This document shows positions 26,901 through 34,664 of a stretch of 64,000 nt of DNA, in pieces. The first letter of the stretch is position 1. Every line of letters starts with the position of its first letter. The position numbers and the translations under genes were made by a program. The notes beneath the pieces are model-generated. The model saw only the letters and a program-made list of their open reading frames with translations. It searched no databases and was not told the origin of the DNA. This stretch comes from Affinundibacterium seohonense (lineage in GTDB: Bacteria > Pseudomonadota > Gammaproteobacteria > Burkholderiales > Burkholderiaceae_D): contig NZ_JACOFW010000020.1 in NCBI RefSeq assembly GCF_014284305.1, positions 1 through 64,000 on the forward strand, in the 5' to 3' direction.

Positions 26901-29105
26901 TTGGCAACATCAACAACAAAAACATTTCAATTTCGTACCATCGTATTAGCGGTATCCGCGGCATGCGTCGGATTTTCTGCTCATGCGCAAGAGAGTGGCC
27001 AAAAAGAAAAGAACAATCAAACTTTGCAACAAGTAGAAATTCTCGCCAAGCTTTCTACAGAAGTGGCGAGCATAAAATCCAATGCCGCCTTGCGCGACGT
27101 GCCAGTCACGCTGAGTGTGGTCCCTGCAGATGTATTGCAAGACCAAGGTGCACTCACCTTAGATGCAGCGATAAAAAATGTCAGCGGTTTGAGTCAAAGT
27201 AGTACCAATAACTACGGATACTTCAATAATTATTTAGGGCGTGGTTTGCCGGTGAATTTTTTGCGTGACGGTTTGCCTGACGGACCAGCGGTGAATGGTT
27301 ATGCGAGAACCTTAACTGATGTTCAGCAAATCGAGGTCTTGAAAGGCCCGGGTTCCGCTTTATATGGTAGCGGGACGCCAGGTGGTTTTGTGAATTTGGT
27401 GACAAAGCGTCCTTCAGCGACTGCAGCGAATACCTTAGAACTTGGTGCTGGCAGCTTTAATGCCTATCATGGCAAGATCGATCTGACTGGTCCTATCGAT
27501 AGCGATATTAATTATCGCCTGATTGGTTCTTACGCCAATACGGATGGCTATCGCGGATATGGAAATAAAACGATAGAAGTGTTGCCGAGTTTTACCATTC
27601 GCTCTGGTAGTGACCAATTAACGACCATCGATATTCGTCATTTTGATTCGACAATTCATAATGACTCTGTCGGCATCCCGTTTAGAAATCATCAGATTAT
27701 CAATGTGCCGCAAGAGAATCGTTATTACACGCCATTTTCTGAGAGCGTAAGTGAAATCAATCGAGTCATGGTTAAGCACGACATGATTCTGAATGCAGAT
27801 TGGTCGTTACGTGCGAATTATGCGTACGGTAAGCGTGATCTCGATTTCTTGCGTAATGTACCAAGCTGGCGCTTAAATGATCCGGTAACTGGAACGCAAA
27901 TTGTGAATCGTACTTGGCGTGACCAGAAAGATCGTTTGACAGATAGCTCGGCGCAAGTAGAGGCAATTTGGAATGGTGCTTTTGGTAGCACGAAACATGA
28001 AATTTTATTTGGTGCTGGCTGGAATTCGACAGAAGGTGTGACGACCCGTAAGCAAGCATTATTAGCGCCGATTGCTGACATCTTTGCTCCTGTCTTCCCT
28101 GAAAAATCCAATGCAGAATTAGACGAAGTGTTGGCTTGGCGTCGTGAAGTGAAGACGGTGCAGACCAGTCTTTATATGCAAGATCAAATCGCCGTATCCA
28201 AAGAATTGAAGCTTCGCGCGGGACTGCGCTACGATAACAATACCATTGATGATAATGGTGACTACAACACCTTGTTCGATGCTGGTGGCGCGTTTTTGAC
28301 GACTTTGGCAAGCAATCAGCAATCCTTCAAGAGTAAGCCACCAGTCATGAAGCGTGAAATCGCCAAGATCGGTACTCACAAAGTGAATCCTTCTCTCGGT
28401 GCGGTGTATCAGCCCAACGAAACTAGCTCGTATTACATCGGTGCTTCAAGCGGTAGTTTTTCCAATTTCACCACAGAAATGGGACGTACCGCTTTTAAAC
28501 CTGAATCTTCAAAACAATTGGAAATTGGTACAAAGTCCGTGTTTTTCAACGGTCTTTTATCGAGTAATGTGGCAATTTACGAGACCCGTCGTGAGAACTT
28601 TTTCCAGACTGCGAATGGCTTGACAGGCACTATAGGCTCTTCCAAAACGCAAGGTTTGGACGCTGAATTAGTTGCGCGTCCCGTCACTGGTTTGCAAGTG
28701 CGTTTGGCTTACGCCTATCAAGATGCTGTGCATACGAAATATGTGAATGTGGTGACGAATGCGAATGATCTGACGGTCATTGGTAAACGCGTACCGGGCG
28801 CATCGCAGAATCAGATCAGTCTGTGGTCAAGCTATGACCTGCAGTCTGCTAGTTTGCGTGGTTTTGGTGTCGGCGGCGGCGTTAGCTATCGTGATGCATT
28901 TTATGCCGACGCATTGAATACGAATTTGGCACCAGCTAAACCGGTGCTGGATTTAGTGGCCTACTATCGCGGCAAACGTTTTGATGTGCAGCTGAACGTG
29001 AATAACGCAACGAATGCAAGATGGTATCGTTATGCGACAGGTGATATCGGTCTAGCTCCGGGCGATGCACGATCTGCAAACTTGGTAACGCGATTTAAGT
29101 TCTAA
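26901..29105 (+). CDS. TonB-dependent siderophore receptor
   Basis: 734 residues. The signal peptide ends FSAHAQ. A TonB box-like LQQVEILA precedes the plug domain (VPVTLSVVPADVLQDQGA, TDVQQIEVLKGPGSALYGSGTPGGFVNLVTKRP), which is diagnostic of the TonB-siderophore receptor subfamily (FhuE/FpvA-like). The barrel ends LVTRFKF with the required C-terminal Phe. It should carry a ferric siderophore, probably produced by other organisms, into the periplasm. I choose the TTG at 26901 because GGGGGA lies seven bases upstream; a TTG at 26835 has no such site. No siderophore synthesis or ABC import gene is adjacent. Confidence 0.9.
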   Translation: MATSTTKTFQFRTIVLAVSAACVGFSAHAQESGQKEKNNQTLQQVEILAKLSTEVASIKSNAALRDVPVTLSVVPADVLQDQGALTLDAAIKNVSGLSQSSTNNYGYFNNYLGRGLPVNFLRDGLPDGPAVNGYARTLTDVQQIEVLKGPGSALYGSGTPGGFVNLVTKRPSATAANTLELGAGSFNAYHGKIDLTGPIDSDINYRLIGSYANTDGYRGYGNKTIEVLPSFTIRSGSDQLTTIDIRHFDSTIHNDSVGIPFRNHQIINVPQENRYYTPFSESVSEINRVMVKHDMILNADWSLRANYAYGKRDLDFLRNVPSWRLNDPVTGTQIVNRTWRDQKDRLTDSSAQVEAIWNGAFGSTKHEILFGAGWNSTEGVTTRKQALLAPIADIFAPVFPEKSNAELDEVLAWRREVKTVQTSLYMQDQIAVSKELKLRAGLRYDNNTIDDNGDYNTLFDAGGAFLTTLASNQQSFKSKPPVMKREIAKIGTHKVNPSLGAVYQPNETSSYYIGASSGSFSNFTTEMGRTAFKPESSKQLEIGTKSVFFNGLLSSNVAIYETRRENFFQTANGLTGTIGSSKTQGLDAELVARPVTGLQVRLAYAYQDAVHTKYVNVVTNANDLTVIGKRVPGASQNQISLWSSYDLQSASLRGFGVGGGVSYRDAFYADALNTNLAPAKPVLDLVAYYRGKRFDVQLNVNNATNARWYRYATGDIGLAPGDARSANLVTRFKF

Positions 29106-29141
29106 TATCAAGCGCAAATGGCTAGTTTCAGTTCTTGAGTT

Positions 29142-29174
29142 AAAGCCACTGGTGAATAACCAGTGGCTTTTGTA
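29142..29174 (+). terminator. Intrinsic terminator
   Basis: AAAGCCACTGG (29142-29152) pairs perfectly with CCAGTGGCTTT (29160-29170) over a seven-base loop, followed by T-rich sequence. It ends the siderophore receptor gene. Confidence 0.9.
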
Positions 29175-29299
29175 TTTTGGGAATTGCCCTATTAGCTGCA
29201 TTTCTATCATTTCTGTTTTTCGTGATGATCTGATCCTGTGCTAGTCTCATAAAAGTTATGATGTCAGTCTTTTATTCCATTTGATTTGCGAAAGAAAAA

Positions 29300-30412
29300 A
29301 TGAAGCTTCCAATTCTTACACTCAGCGCTGTCCTACTTTTTTATCCATTGATTAGCAATGCGCAGCAAGCCCCGGTGACGACTGGTGCTAGCAGCAAAAA
29401 AACCTTCACCATTACCCATGAATCGCAGCGCACAGCAGCGAAAGATCAGGCTCGGACCAATACCTGCTGGAATTTTGCTACAGCGTCTTTTATGGAGAGT
29501 GAGGTTGCTCGTCAAGGTGGAAAACTGATCGAACTATCTGAGGTCTTTGGCGTTCGCCATGCCTATCCATTAAAAGCCGATGCTTATTTGCGCGTGCAAG
29601 GTAAAGCGACTTTTTGGGAAGGTGGCAATAATCACGACGCGATGGAAATGTTAGCACGCTATGGCGCGGTACCAAAGCAACATTACACTGGGCTCAAGGA
29701 AGGCGAAGTGAAGTTAGACCATGCGGAATTAGCAGCTACGACCAAAGCATTTTTGGATGCGGTGATTAAGGCAGGACGTCCAAGCAAATCTTGGCGCTCT
29801 GCGTTTGAAGGCATCTTGGATGCGTATATCGGAAAACCGCCAGCGAATTTTGTTTTTGAAAGTAAGCTGTACACACCGCAAACTTTCCGCGATCAGGTAT
29901 TGAAATTAAATCCCGATGACTATGTCGAAGTGACGAGCTTTAGCCATCATCCATTTTATCAACGCATGCGTTTAGAAATTCCAGACAACTGGTCACACGA
30001 CAGCCGTTATTTGAATGTGCCGTTGGATGATATGGAAAAAATCATGAACAATGCCTTGACCAAAGGCTATACGATTTCGTGGGGCGGCGATACCAGTGAA
30101 AAAGGTTTCAATGTGAAAGAAGGGTATGCAGTGCTGGAGGATGAGGCGAAAGAGGTGACGCAAACCTCACGTCAAGACGCTTTCGACGACTGGCGCAGTA
30201 CTGACGATCACAGTATGCATATCGTTGGCCTGAGTAAAGATGAAAAAGGAAATCAATTTTTCCTCACGAAAAATAGTTATGGTGTCAGCAGCGGTCCTTT
30301 TGATGGACACCTGCACATGAGTAAGAACTATATTCGTATGAAGACAATCTATTTCATGGTGCATAAAGAGGCGATTCCAGAAGACATACGCCGTAAAGCA
30401 GGAATCAAGTAA
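29300..30412 (+). CDS. Exported papain-fold cysteine peptidase, bleomycin hydrolase-like (C1B)
   Basis: 370 residues with a clear signal peptide (ending SNAQQ). The catalytic set of the C1B (bleomycin hydrolase/aminopeptidase C) family is visible: oxyanion Gln50, nucleophile Cys56 in RTNTCWNFA, and His and Asn in DDHSMHIVGLS and LTKNSYG. Typical family members are cytoplasmic and form hexamers of about 450 residues; this one is shorter and exported, so it should be a periplasmic or secreted aminopeptidase. The Shine-Dalgarno GAAAGAA lies just before the ATG. It stands alone between two terminators. Confidence 0.85.
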   Translation: MKLPILTLSAVLLFYPLISNAQQAPVTTGASSKKTFTITHESQRTAAKDQARTNTCWNFATASFMESEVARQGGKLIELSEVFGVRHAYPLKADAYLRVQGKATFWEGGNNHDAMEMLARYGAVPKQHYTGLKEGEVKLDHAELAATTKAFLDAVIKAGRPSKSWRSAFEGILDAYIGKPPANFVFESKLYTPQTFRDQVLKLNPDDYVEVTSFSHHPFYQRMRLEIPDNWSHDSRYLNVPLDDMEKIMNNALTKGYTISWGGDTSEKGFNVKEGYAVLEDEAKEVTQTSRQDAFDDWRSTDDHSMHIVGLSKDEKGNQFFLTKNSYGVSSGPFDGHLHMSKNYIRMKTIYFMVHKEAIPEDIRRKAGIK

Positions 30413-30610
30413 GCTTAAACGCCAACTGCCAATGAATTATTGAGGGAGCAGTTCGCCAAAGATTTTTTGAAACTGGGTTTATGTTGGGTGCAAGACATGC
30501 CGATTCCTATTACACAGTAGCTAAGAGATCGATTAAAATGCACTCGCTTTGTGGTGGCTAGACAATACAGTGGTGTCACTTCAAGATCTTCAACTTCAGG
30601 AAAAAAGATA

Positions 30611-30811
30611 ATGAAAAAAGTAATTTCTACCCTTGGTATTTTGTTGGCAGGCGCGAGTTTGAGTGCCTGTATTTCGGTCAGTGAAAGTAATCATGAAAGT
30701 GGCAAGCAAATTGCGATCATGTCGCAACAAGCGATTGCGACCTGCGGGCAAGGCAATGTCGATAAAGTGTCGACAACAAGCTTTAGTTGTAAGTCACCAA
30801 GCTCCAAATAA
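30611..30811 (+). CDS. Small lipoprotein, function unknown
   Basis: 66 residues. MKKVISTLGILLAGASLSAC is a lipoprotein signal with lipobox LSAC, so the mature protein starts at Cys20 and is anchored by lipid. The mature part of 46 residues has two further Cys (45 and 60) that could form a disulfide. Next to the lipid Cys stands Ile, not Asp, so sorting to the outer membrane is expected. The start at 30611 has AGGAAAAAAG upstream; the longer in-frame reading from 30551 would bury the signal. A strong terminator follows, so it is a single-gene unit. I do not recognise a family. Confidence 0.75.
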   Translation: MKKVISTLGILLAGASLSACISVSESNHESGKQIAIMSQQAIATCGQGNVDKVSTTSFSCKSPSSK

Positions 30812-30835
30812 ATCGGCGAGTGATTCACTAGCGCT

Positions 30836-30875
30836 AAAAAGCACCAGATACTTGTTCAGGATTTGGTGCTTTTTT
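30836..30875 (+). terminator. Intrinsic terminator
   Basis: A5-GCACCA (30836-30846) pairs with TGGTGC-T6 (30864-30875) across a 17-base loop. It lies 24 bases after the lipoprotein stop. Confidence 0.85.
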
Positions 30876-30895
30876 AATTCTTATCGAAGGAACAC

Positions 30896-31474
30896 ATGTC
30901 TAAAAACTCTATGGTCGATGCGAACTATCGCTTCATCGCTGCCTATCAAGAGGTGAATGCGCGCATCGCGCAACGTCAGCATGCCTTGGCGTTATATGTG
31001 ACTCTAGTAGTGAGTTTGTTGGCTGCCTTGGTTGCCTTGAAATCGAATGAAGCCAAAGGTGATGTGCCGGTAGAGTGGTTAATGTTGGGGTTCCCGGTTG
31101 CATCATTGTGCCTAGCCTTTCTTAACTATAAAGCTGAGCGAGCCATTACTAATTTGCGTCGTTTTTTATCTGCCTTGGAACAATTGGGCAATGCACACGA
31201 GGTCTTGCCGAGTTATAACACCCATCAAAAATGGGCAAGTGGTGCAAACAAAGCGCGTCGTTTTCATGACTATGCTTCAGCAGTCTTGGTGGCTGGTGGT
31301 AATTTAATTGGCTTAGGTGCGGTCATGCGAATTTACCCCTCGCGAATCGCCGATACGTCGATTGCACTGTGGGCTTCCATCCTCATCACCGTGATTTCGG
31401 TATTGACGATTTTGTTGAGCCCACAATGGAGTTTCAGACCGGAAGACGTCAGCGAAGAGATCAGTCAACCTTGA
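30896..31474 (+). CDS. Four-helix membrane protein of unknown function
   Basis: 192 residues with four predicted membrane helices in two hairpins (about 28-47, 59-79, 127-150 and 158-176). Between the hairpins lies a soluble, basic, mostly helical segment (KAERAITNLRRFLSALEQL onwards). The Shine-Dalgarno GAAGGA stands six bases before the ATG. The two-plus-two helix layout with a helical cytoplasmic insert resembles bacterial small membrane proteins of several unnamed families; I assign none. Its last ten bases overlap the convergent EamA gene tail to tail. Confidence 0.7.
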   Translation: MSKNSMVDANYRFIAAYQEVNARIAQRQHALALYVTLVVSLLAALVALKSNEAKGDVPVEWLMLGFPVASLCLAFLNYKAERAITNLRRFLSALEQLGNAHEVLPSYNTHQKWASGANKARRFHDYASAVLVAGGNLIGLGAVMRIYPSRIADTSIALWASILITVISVLTILLSPQWSFRPEDVSEEISQP

Positions 31475-32409
31475 GATTGGTCATTTGGCATTGAAGATTT
31501 TTCTTGTTTCTTACGGATGACATCAATTAGCTTTTGACCAAACACATTAAACAGCAGACCAGCCATGACGATGAGCGCGCCGATAATTTGTGTGTGGTTT
31601 AATGATTCATCCAAGAGAATCCAAGCGGACGATAGTCCAACGACTGGTACCAGTAGGCTCATTGGTGCCACCACATGAGTTGGTAAAGCCGCGAGTAGTT
31701 TCCCCCATAAAGTGTAGCCAATCAGGCTTGCCGCTCCAGATAGATATAGAATCACCAGCATCGCTGTCAGGCTGATGTGCGTCAAGCTATGCCAGACCAC
31801 ATTAACGCCATCCATCAGACATGACAAAACAAAAAAAGGAATGATGGGCAGCAGGGCGCTCCAAGCGACTAAGCTGAGCATATTTACTGATCCCATTTTT
31901 TTACTGACGATGTTGCCGCACGCCCATGATAGAGCCGCACACAGGGTTAAAACAAATCCCGCGGTACTCACTTGTGCAGAGCTAGCGTTGATGCTGGCAC
32001 TCCCAAGTAGAATCAGTCCAAGACTAGCGATGAATATTCCTAACACATTGCTAGTTTTGAGCTTATCGCCAAAAATCAAGGCGGCTAAACCGACCGTGAA
32101 AAAAGCTTGTGCCTGTAAAACTAATGAGGCTAATCCAGCAGGCATACCTACTGCAACGGCGGAAAATAAGAACGCGAACTGGGCAAAACTAATCGTCGCT
32201 GCATAGATAATTAGCCACTTTAATGCGACTTTGGGTCTGTTCAAAAAGAAAATCGCAGGAAAGGCGACAAAAGTAAATCGCAATGCCGCCAACAATAGCG
32301 GCGGGATTCCCTTCAAACCAATTTTAATCACCACAAAATTCATGCCCCATAAAACGATGACGATCAGGGCAGTGATCATGTGAACTGGTTTGAGTTGGGT
32401 ATGTGTCAT
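31465..32409 (-). CDS. EamA/DMT family transporter
   Basis: 314 residues with ten predicted membrane helices and the internal repeat of two EamA domains (ALIVIVLWGMNFVVIKIGLKG in the first, LCAALSWACGNIVSKKMG in the second). The N-terminal half is close in style to the O-acetylserine/cysteine exporter EamA (YfiK-like). It probably exports an amino acid or related metabolite; the substrate is not readable. It is convergent with, and overlaps by ten bases, the preceding membrane protein gene. Confidence 0.88.
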   Translation of the reverse strand: MTHTQLKPVHMITALIVIVLWGMNFVVIKIGLKGIPPLLLAALRFTFVAFPAIFFLNRPKVALKWLIIYAATISFAQFAFLFSAVAVGMPAGLASLVLQAQAFFTVGLAALIFGDKLKTSNVLGIFIASLGLILLGSASINASSAQVSTAGFVLTLCAALSWACGNIVSKKMGSVNMLSLVAWSALLPIIPFFVLSCLMDGVNVVWHSLTHISLTAMLVILYLSGAASLIGYTLWGKLLAALPTHVVAPMSLLVPVVGLSSAWILLDESLNHTQIIGALIVMAGLLFNVFGQKLIDVIRKKQEKSSMPNDQSQG

Positions 32410-32620
32410 AGATATTTTCTATTTTTAGCCGTCATTATGGTGCAATTTTTTTCGTCTACTTGCCGTCAGCTTTTCTGGAATCATCTTCGAACACCTCGTC
32501 ATCGCTTGTGGAACTAGGTGGGCTAAGCAATTAGGTCCAGAGTATCAGTAGAGTTTAAACCTTAAGCGTTGGTGTGGAACGGGAGTATTGTTTAGATCAT
32601 CGAGTATCGCACGCAAGGGA

Positions 32621-33196
32621 TTATATGTCGGACAGCTCGAAGCGCATCTGTAAAATGTCGTCACTGGTACGCACGCTGCAAAATTCTCTGTCCAGACTGG
32701 CGAGATGGATTTGATGGATGTCCTCGGCGAGAAATAATTTGCCATCGCTCGCACGTCGGTCAAAAGTGGCGCACGCATCACTGACGAGATAATTATTGAA
32801 ACCAAGATTGCCAGCCATTCGAGTCGTCGTTGAAACGCAATGATCGGTGCTGATCCCCGCGATCACCAGCGTCGTTATCTCTTGCTGATGCAGATAAGTT
32901 TCGAGTTCTGTGCCTATGAAGGCGCTGTTAACCGATTTGGTCATTTCCTTCTCACCCTCAATGGGCATTGCTTCGTCTTTATAGGCAGAGCCGGGACGTT
33001 CAGGACGTAATGTGGAATTGGCTTCCACAGAAAAATGGCGAATGTGAATGACTGGCATCTCTCGTTCACGCCAATGCGCCAACAGTCGTGCAATATTGTG
33101 TTCTGCCTGAGGATTATTGCGCGGTCCCCAGCCAGGATCATCAAAGGCTTTTTGTACATCAATCAGTAGCAAGGCGGTAGAAAGCGTGGAAGACAT
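32621..33196 (-). CDS. Isochorismatase-like cysteine hydrolase
   Basis: 191 residues. The isochorismatase-fold triad is visible: Asp13 in LLIDVQKAF, a Lys in EKEMTKSVNSAF, and the nucleophile Cys in GISTDHCVSTTTRMAG. The non-proline cis-peptide region (IAGIST) is also present. Members include nicotinamidases, ureidoacrylate hydrolases and true isochorismatases; the sequence does not settle which. It lies 17 bases after the GlxA-type regulator gene on the same strand, which suggests control by that protein. The start is set at MSSTL (33196); a longer reading into the regulator gene is unlikely. Confidence 0.88.
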   Translation of the reverse strand: MSSTLSTALLLIDVQKAFDDPGWGPRNNPQAEHNIARLLAHWREREMPVIHIRHFSVEANSTLRPERPGSAYKDEAMPIEGEKEMTKSVNSAFIGTELETYLHQQEITTLVIAGISTDHCVSTTTRMAGNLGFNNYLVSDACATFDRRASDGKLFLAEDIHQIHLASLDREFCSVRTSDDILQMRFELSDI

Positions 33197-33213
33197 GGTG
33201 AGCGATTGAAGAA

Positions 33214-34173
33214 TTATTGAAGTTGTTGATAGTGGGATGGTGATGTTTTGTATGCCGTTTGCCAACAGCGGCGAAACTGACGGGCGGAGCCAAAACCAGC
33301 GGCGTCTGCAATGCGTTCTATCGACCAATCGGTTTGACTTAATAATTGATCCGCCAAGCTCAGGCGTAAGCTGGTCAGATAATCGTAGACAGAAGTCTGT
33401 GCGTGCAATTTGAAAAGGCGTGTTAAGTGTCGGCTACTGGTCGATGCGTGTCCCGCTAGTTCATCCAGATTCCAGGGATGCGTTGGATCTCTGCTGATTA
33501 AGTCTTGTATTTTATGGATGGTGGGATGGAGGTGATTTCTGTGTTGCAGCCATGCAGAGAGTTGGGGATCATTGCCGCTGCGCCGGAAATAGACCACCAT
33601 GGCTCTGGCAACTGCCATCGCCGTTTTTGGCGAGCAAATTTGAGCGATTAAATGCAAGCTCAAATCAATGCCGGCGGTCACGCCAGCGCTAGTCAATACC
33701 TTGCCGTCTTCGACAAATATTCGATTTTCTTCGACTTGGATGCTGGCATCAATTTTTGCCAAGTCGATGCAATGGCTATGATGAGTAGTGGCGCGTTTGT
33801 TTTTCAGCAAACCGGCATGGGCTGCAACTAATGCACCAGCGCATACACAAGCGATACGGTGACTGGCATTGCAATGTTGGCGCAGCCATTTGATTGTTTG
33901 TCGCGCTGCTAAGCTTGTTTGATCAAATTCATCGCCACGCACGCCGGGAATCATGATCAACGCTTGCTCTTCAATGGTTTCTGGAAGTGGCGATAGATTC
34001 CCAAGTGATAAGCCGATAGAGCTTGGTATGCTCGATGACGGACTGATATAACGCAAGTCAAATTGGATTTCGCCGAGTCGGCGATTTGCAAACAAAAAAG
34101 CATCGGCTGGGCCGGCCAGATCGATCAATAAAATATCGGGCAAAACTATAAAATAGACGATTTGTTTGTCCAT
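33214..34173 (-). CDS. GlxA family transcriptional regulator (DJ-1/PfpI plus AraC)
   Basis: 319 residues. The N-terminal half is a DJ-1/PfpI-like domain (VYFIVLPDILLIDLAGPADAF; nucleophile-elbow region ACVCAGALVAAHAGLL). The C-terminal half carries two AraC-type helix-turn-helix motifs (WNLDELAGHASTSSRHLTRLF and WSIERIADAAGFGSARQFRR). This is the GlxA/FtrA type of activator that senses small metabolites. It is flanked on the same strand by a DUF1272 gene (four bases upstream) and the isochorismatase-like gene downstream. A good inverted repeat upstream of the operon (34547-34572) may be its binding site. Confidence 0.93.
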   Translation of the reverse strand: MDKQIVYFIVLPDILLIDLAGPADAFLFANRRLGEIQFDLRYISPSSSIPSSIGLSLGNLSPLPETIEEQALIMIPGVRGDEFDQTSLAARQTIKWLRQHCNASHRIACVCAGALVAAHAGLLKNKRATTHHSHCIDLAKIDASIQVEENRIFVEDGKVLTSAGVTAGIDLSLHLIAQICSPKTAMAVARAMVVYFRRSGNDPQLSAWLQHRNHLHPTIHKIQDLISRDPTHPWNLDELAGHASTSSRHLTRLFKLHAQTSVYDYLTSLRLSLADQLLSQTDWSIERIADAAGFGSARQFRRCWQTAYKTSPSHYQQLQ

Positions 34174-34177
34174 GATT

Positions 34178-34504
34178 TTAGCGAGCGTTGCCGTTTGAAA
34201 GCGGGGCTAAGTGAGAAGGTTTTTCGTCCACTAATGTTTGTACATGCTTGACCAAATCAACGGGTCTAAAGAGGCGAGTAGTTCGTGCTGGATAGTGTGC
34301 TAAGTCATTATCGTTTCTGCCCATTGATGGCGGGCGTATCGGTCTGGGCTTGAAATTGCCACCACAATTCGGACAGACGCCCTGTAACTTGTGATTGACA
34401 CAATCGAGACAGAAAGTACATTCGAAAGAACAAATCATGGCATCCTGCGCATGGGGCGGCAGATCCTTATCGCAATGTTCGCAGTTTGGTCGCAGTTCTA
34501 GCAT
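34178..34504 (-). CDS. DUF1272 zinc-ribbon-like protein
   Basis: 108 residues. The first 60 are the DUF1272 domain: MLELRPNCEHCDKDLPP, then MICSFECTFCLDCV and VCPNCGG, with eight Cys spaced as in a zinc-binding domain. The C-terminal half is Arg/Pro-rich and less ordered. Function unknown; the family is often found near regulators and metabolic enzymes. The start is set at ATG 34504, which has GGAG eight bases upstream; the longer reading is unsupported. It heads the operon with the GlxA-type and isochorismatase-like genes. Confidence 0.82.
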   Translation of the reverse strand: MLELRPNCEHCDKDLPPHAQDAMICSFECTFCLDCVNHKLQGVCPNCGGNFKPRPIRPPSMGRNDNDLAHYPARTTRLFRPVDLVKHVQTLVDEKPSHLAPLSNGNAR

Positions 34505-34546
34505 GGTTGGCTCCGAAATCTGAAAAGATAATGTGGAGCAGCTTAC

Positions 34547-34572
34547 CATGCTGAAAAAACTTGTACAGCATG
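34547..34572 (-). promoter_or_regulatory. Inverted repeat, candidate operator of the GlxA operon
   Basis: CATGCTG (34547-34553) is matched by CAGCATG (34566-34572), a perfect 7-bp inverted repeat with a 12-base spacer. It lies 43 bases upstream of the DUF1272 start. The size fits a dimeric regulator site; the GlxA-type regulator two genes on is the natural candidate. Confidence 0.4.
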
Positions 34573-34596
34573 AAAAATGACAGCTTGCGGTCAATT

Positions 34597-34620
34597 CAGG
34601 ACATTGCTAGAAGTGTCCTG
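34597..34620. repeat. Short hairpin between ABC exporter and GlxA operon
   Basis: CAGGACA (34597-34603) pairs with TGTCCTG (34614-34620) across ten bases. It lies upstream of the DUF1272 operon and 45 bases after the ABC exporter region begins. No T-tract follows; its role is unclear. Confidence 0.35.
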
Positions 34621-34664
34621 TGAACATGCTCATAATAGGATCAAGGCAAACTTATGGTCATAAA

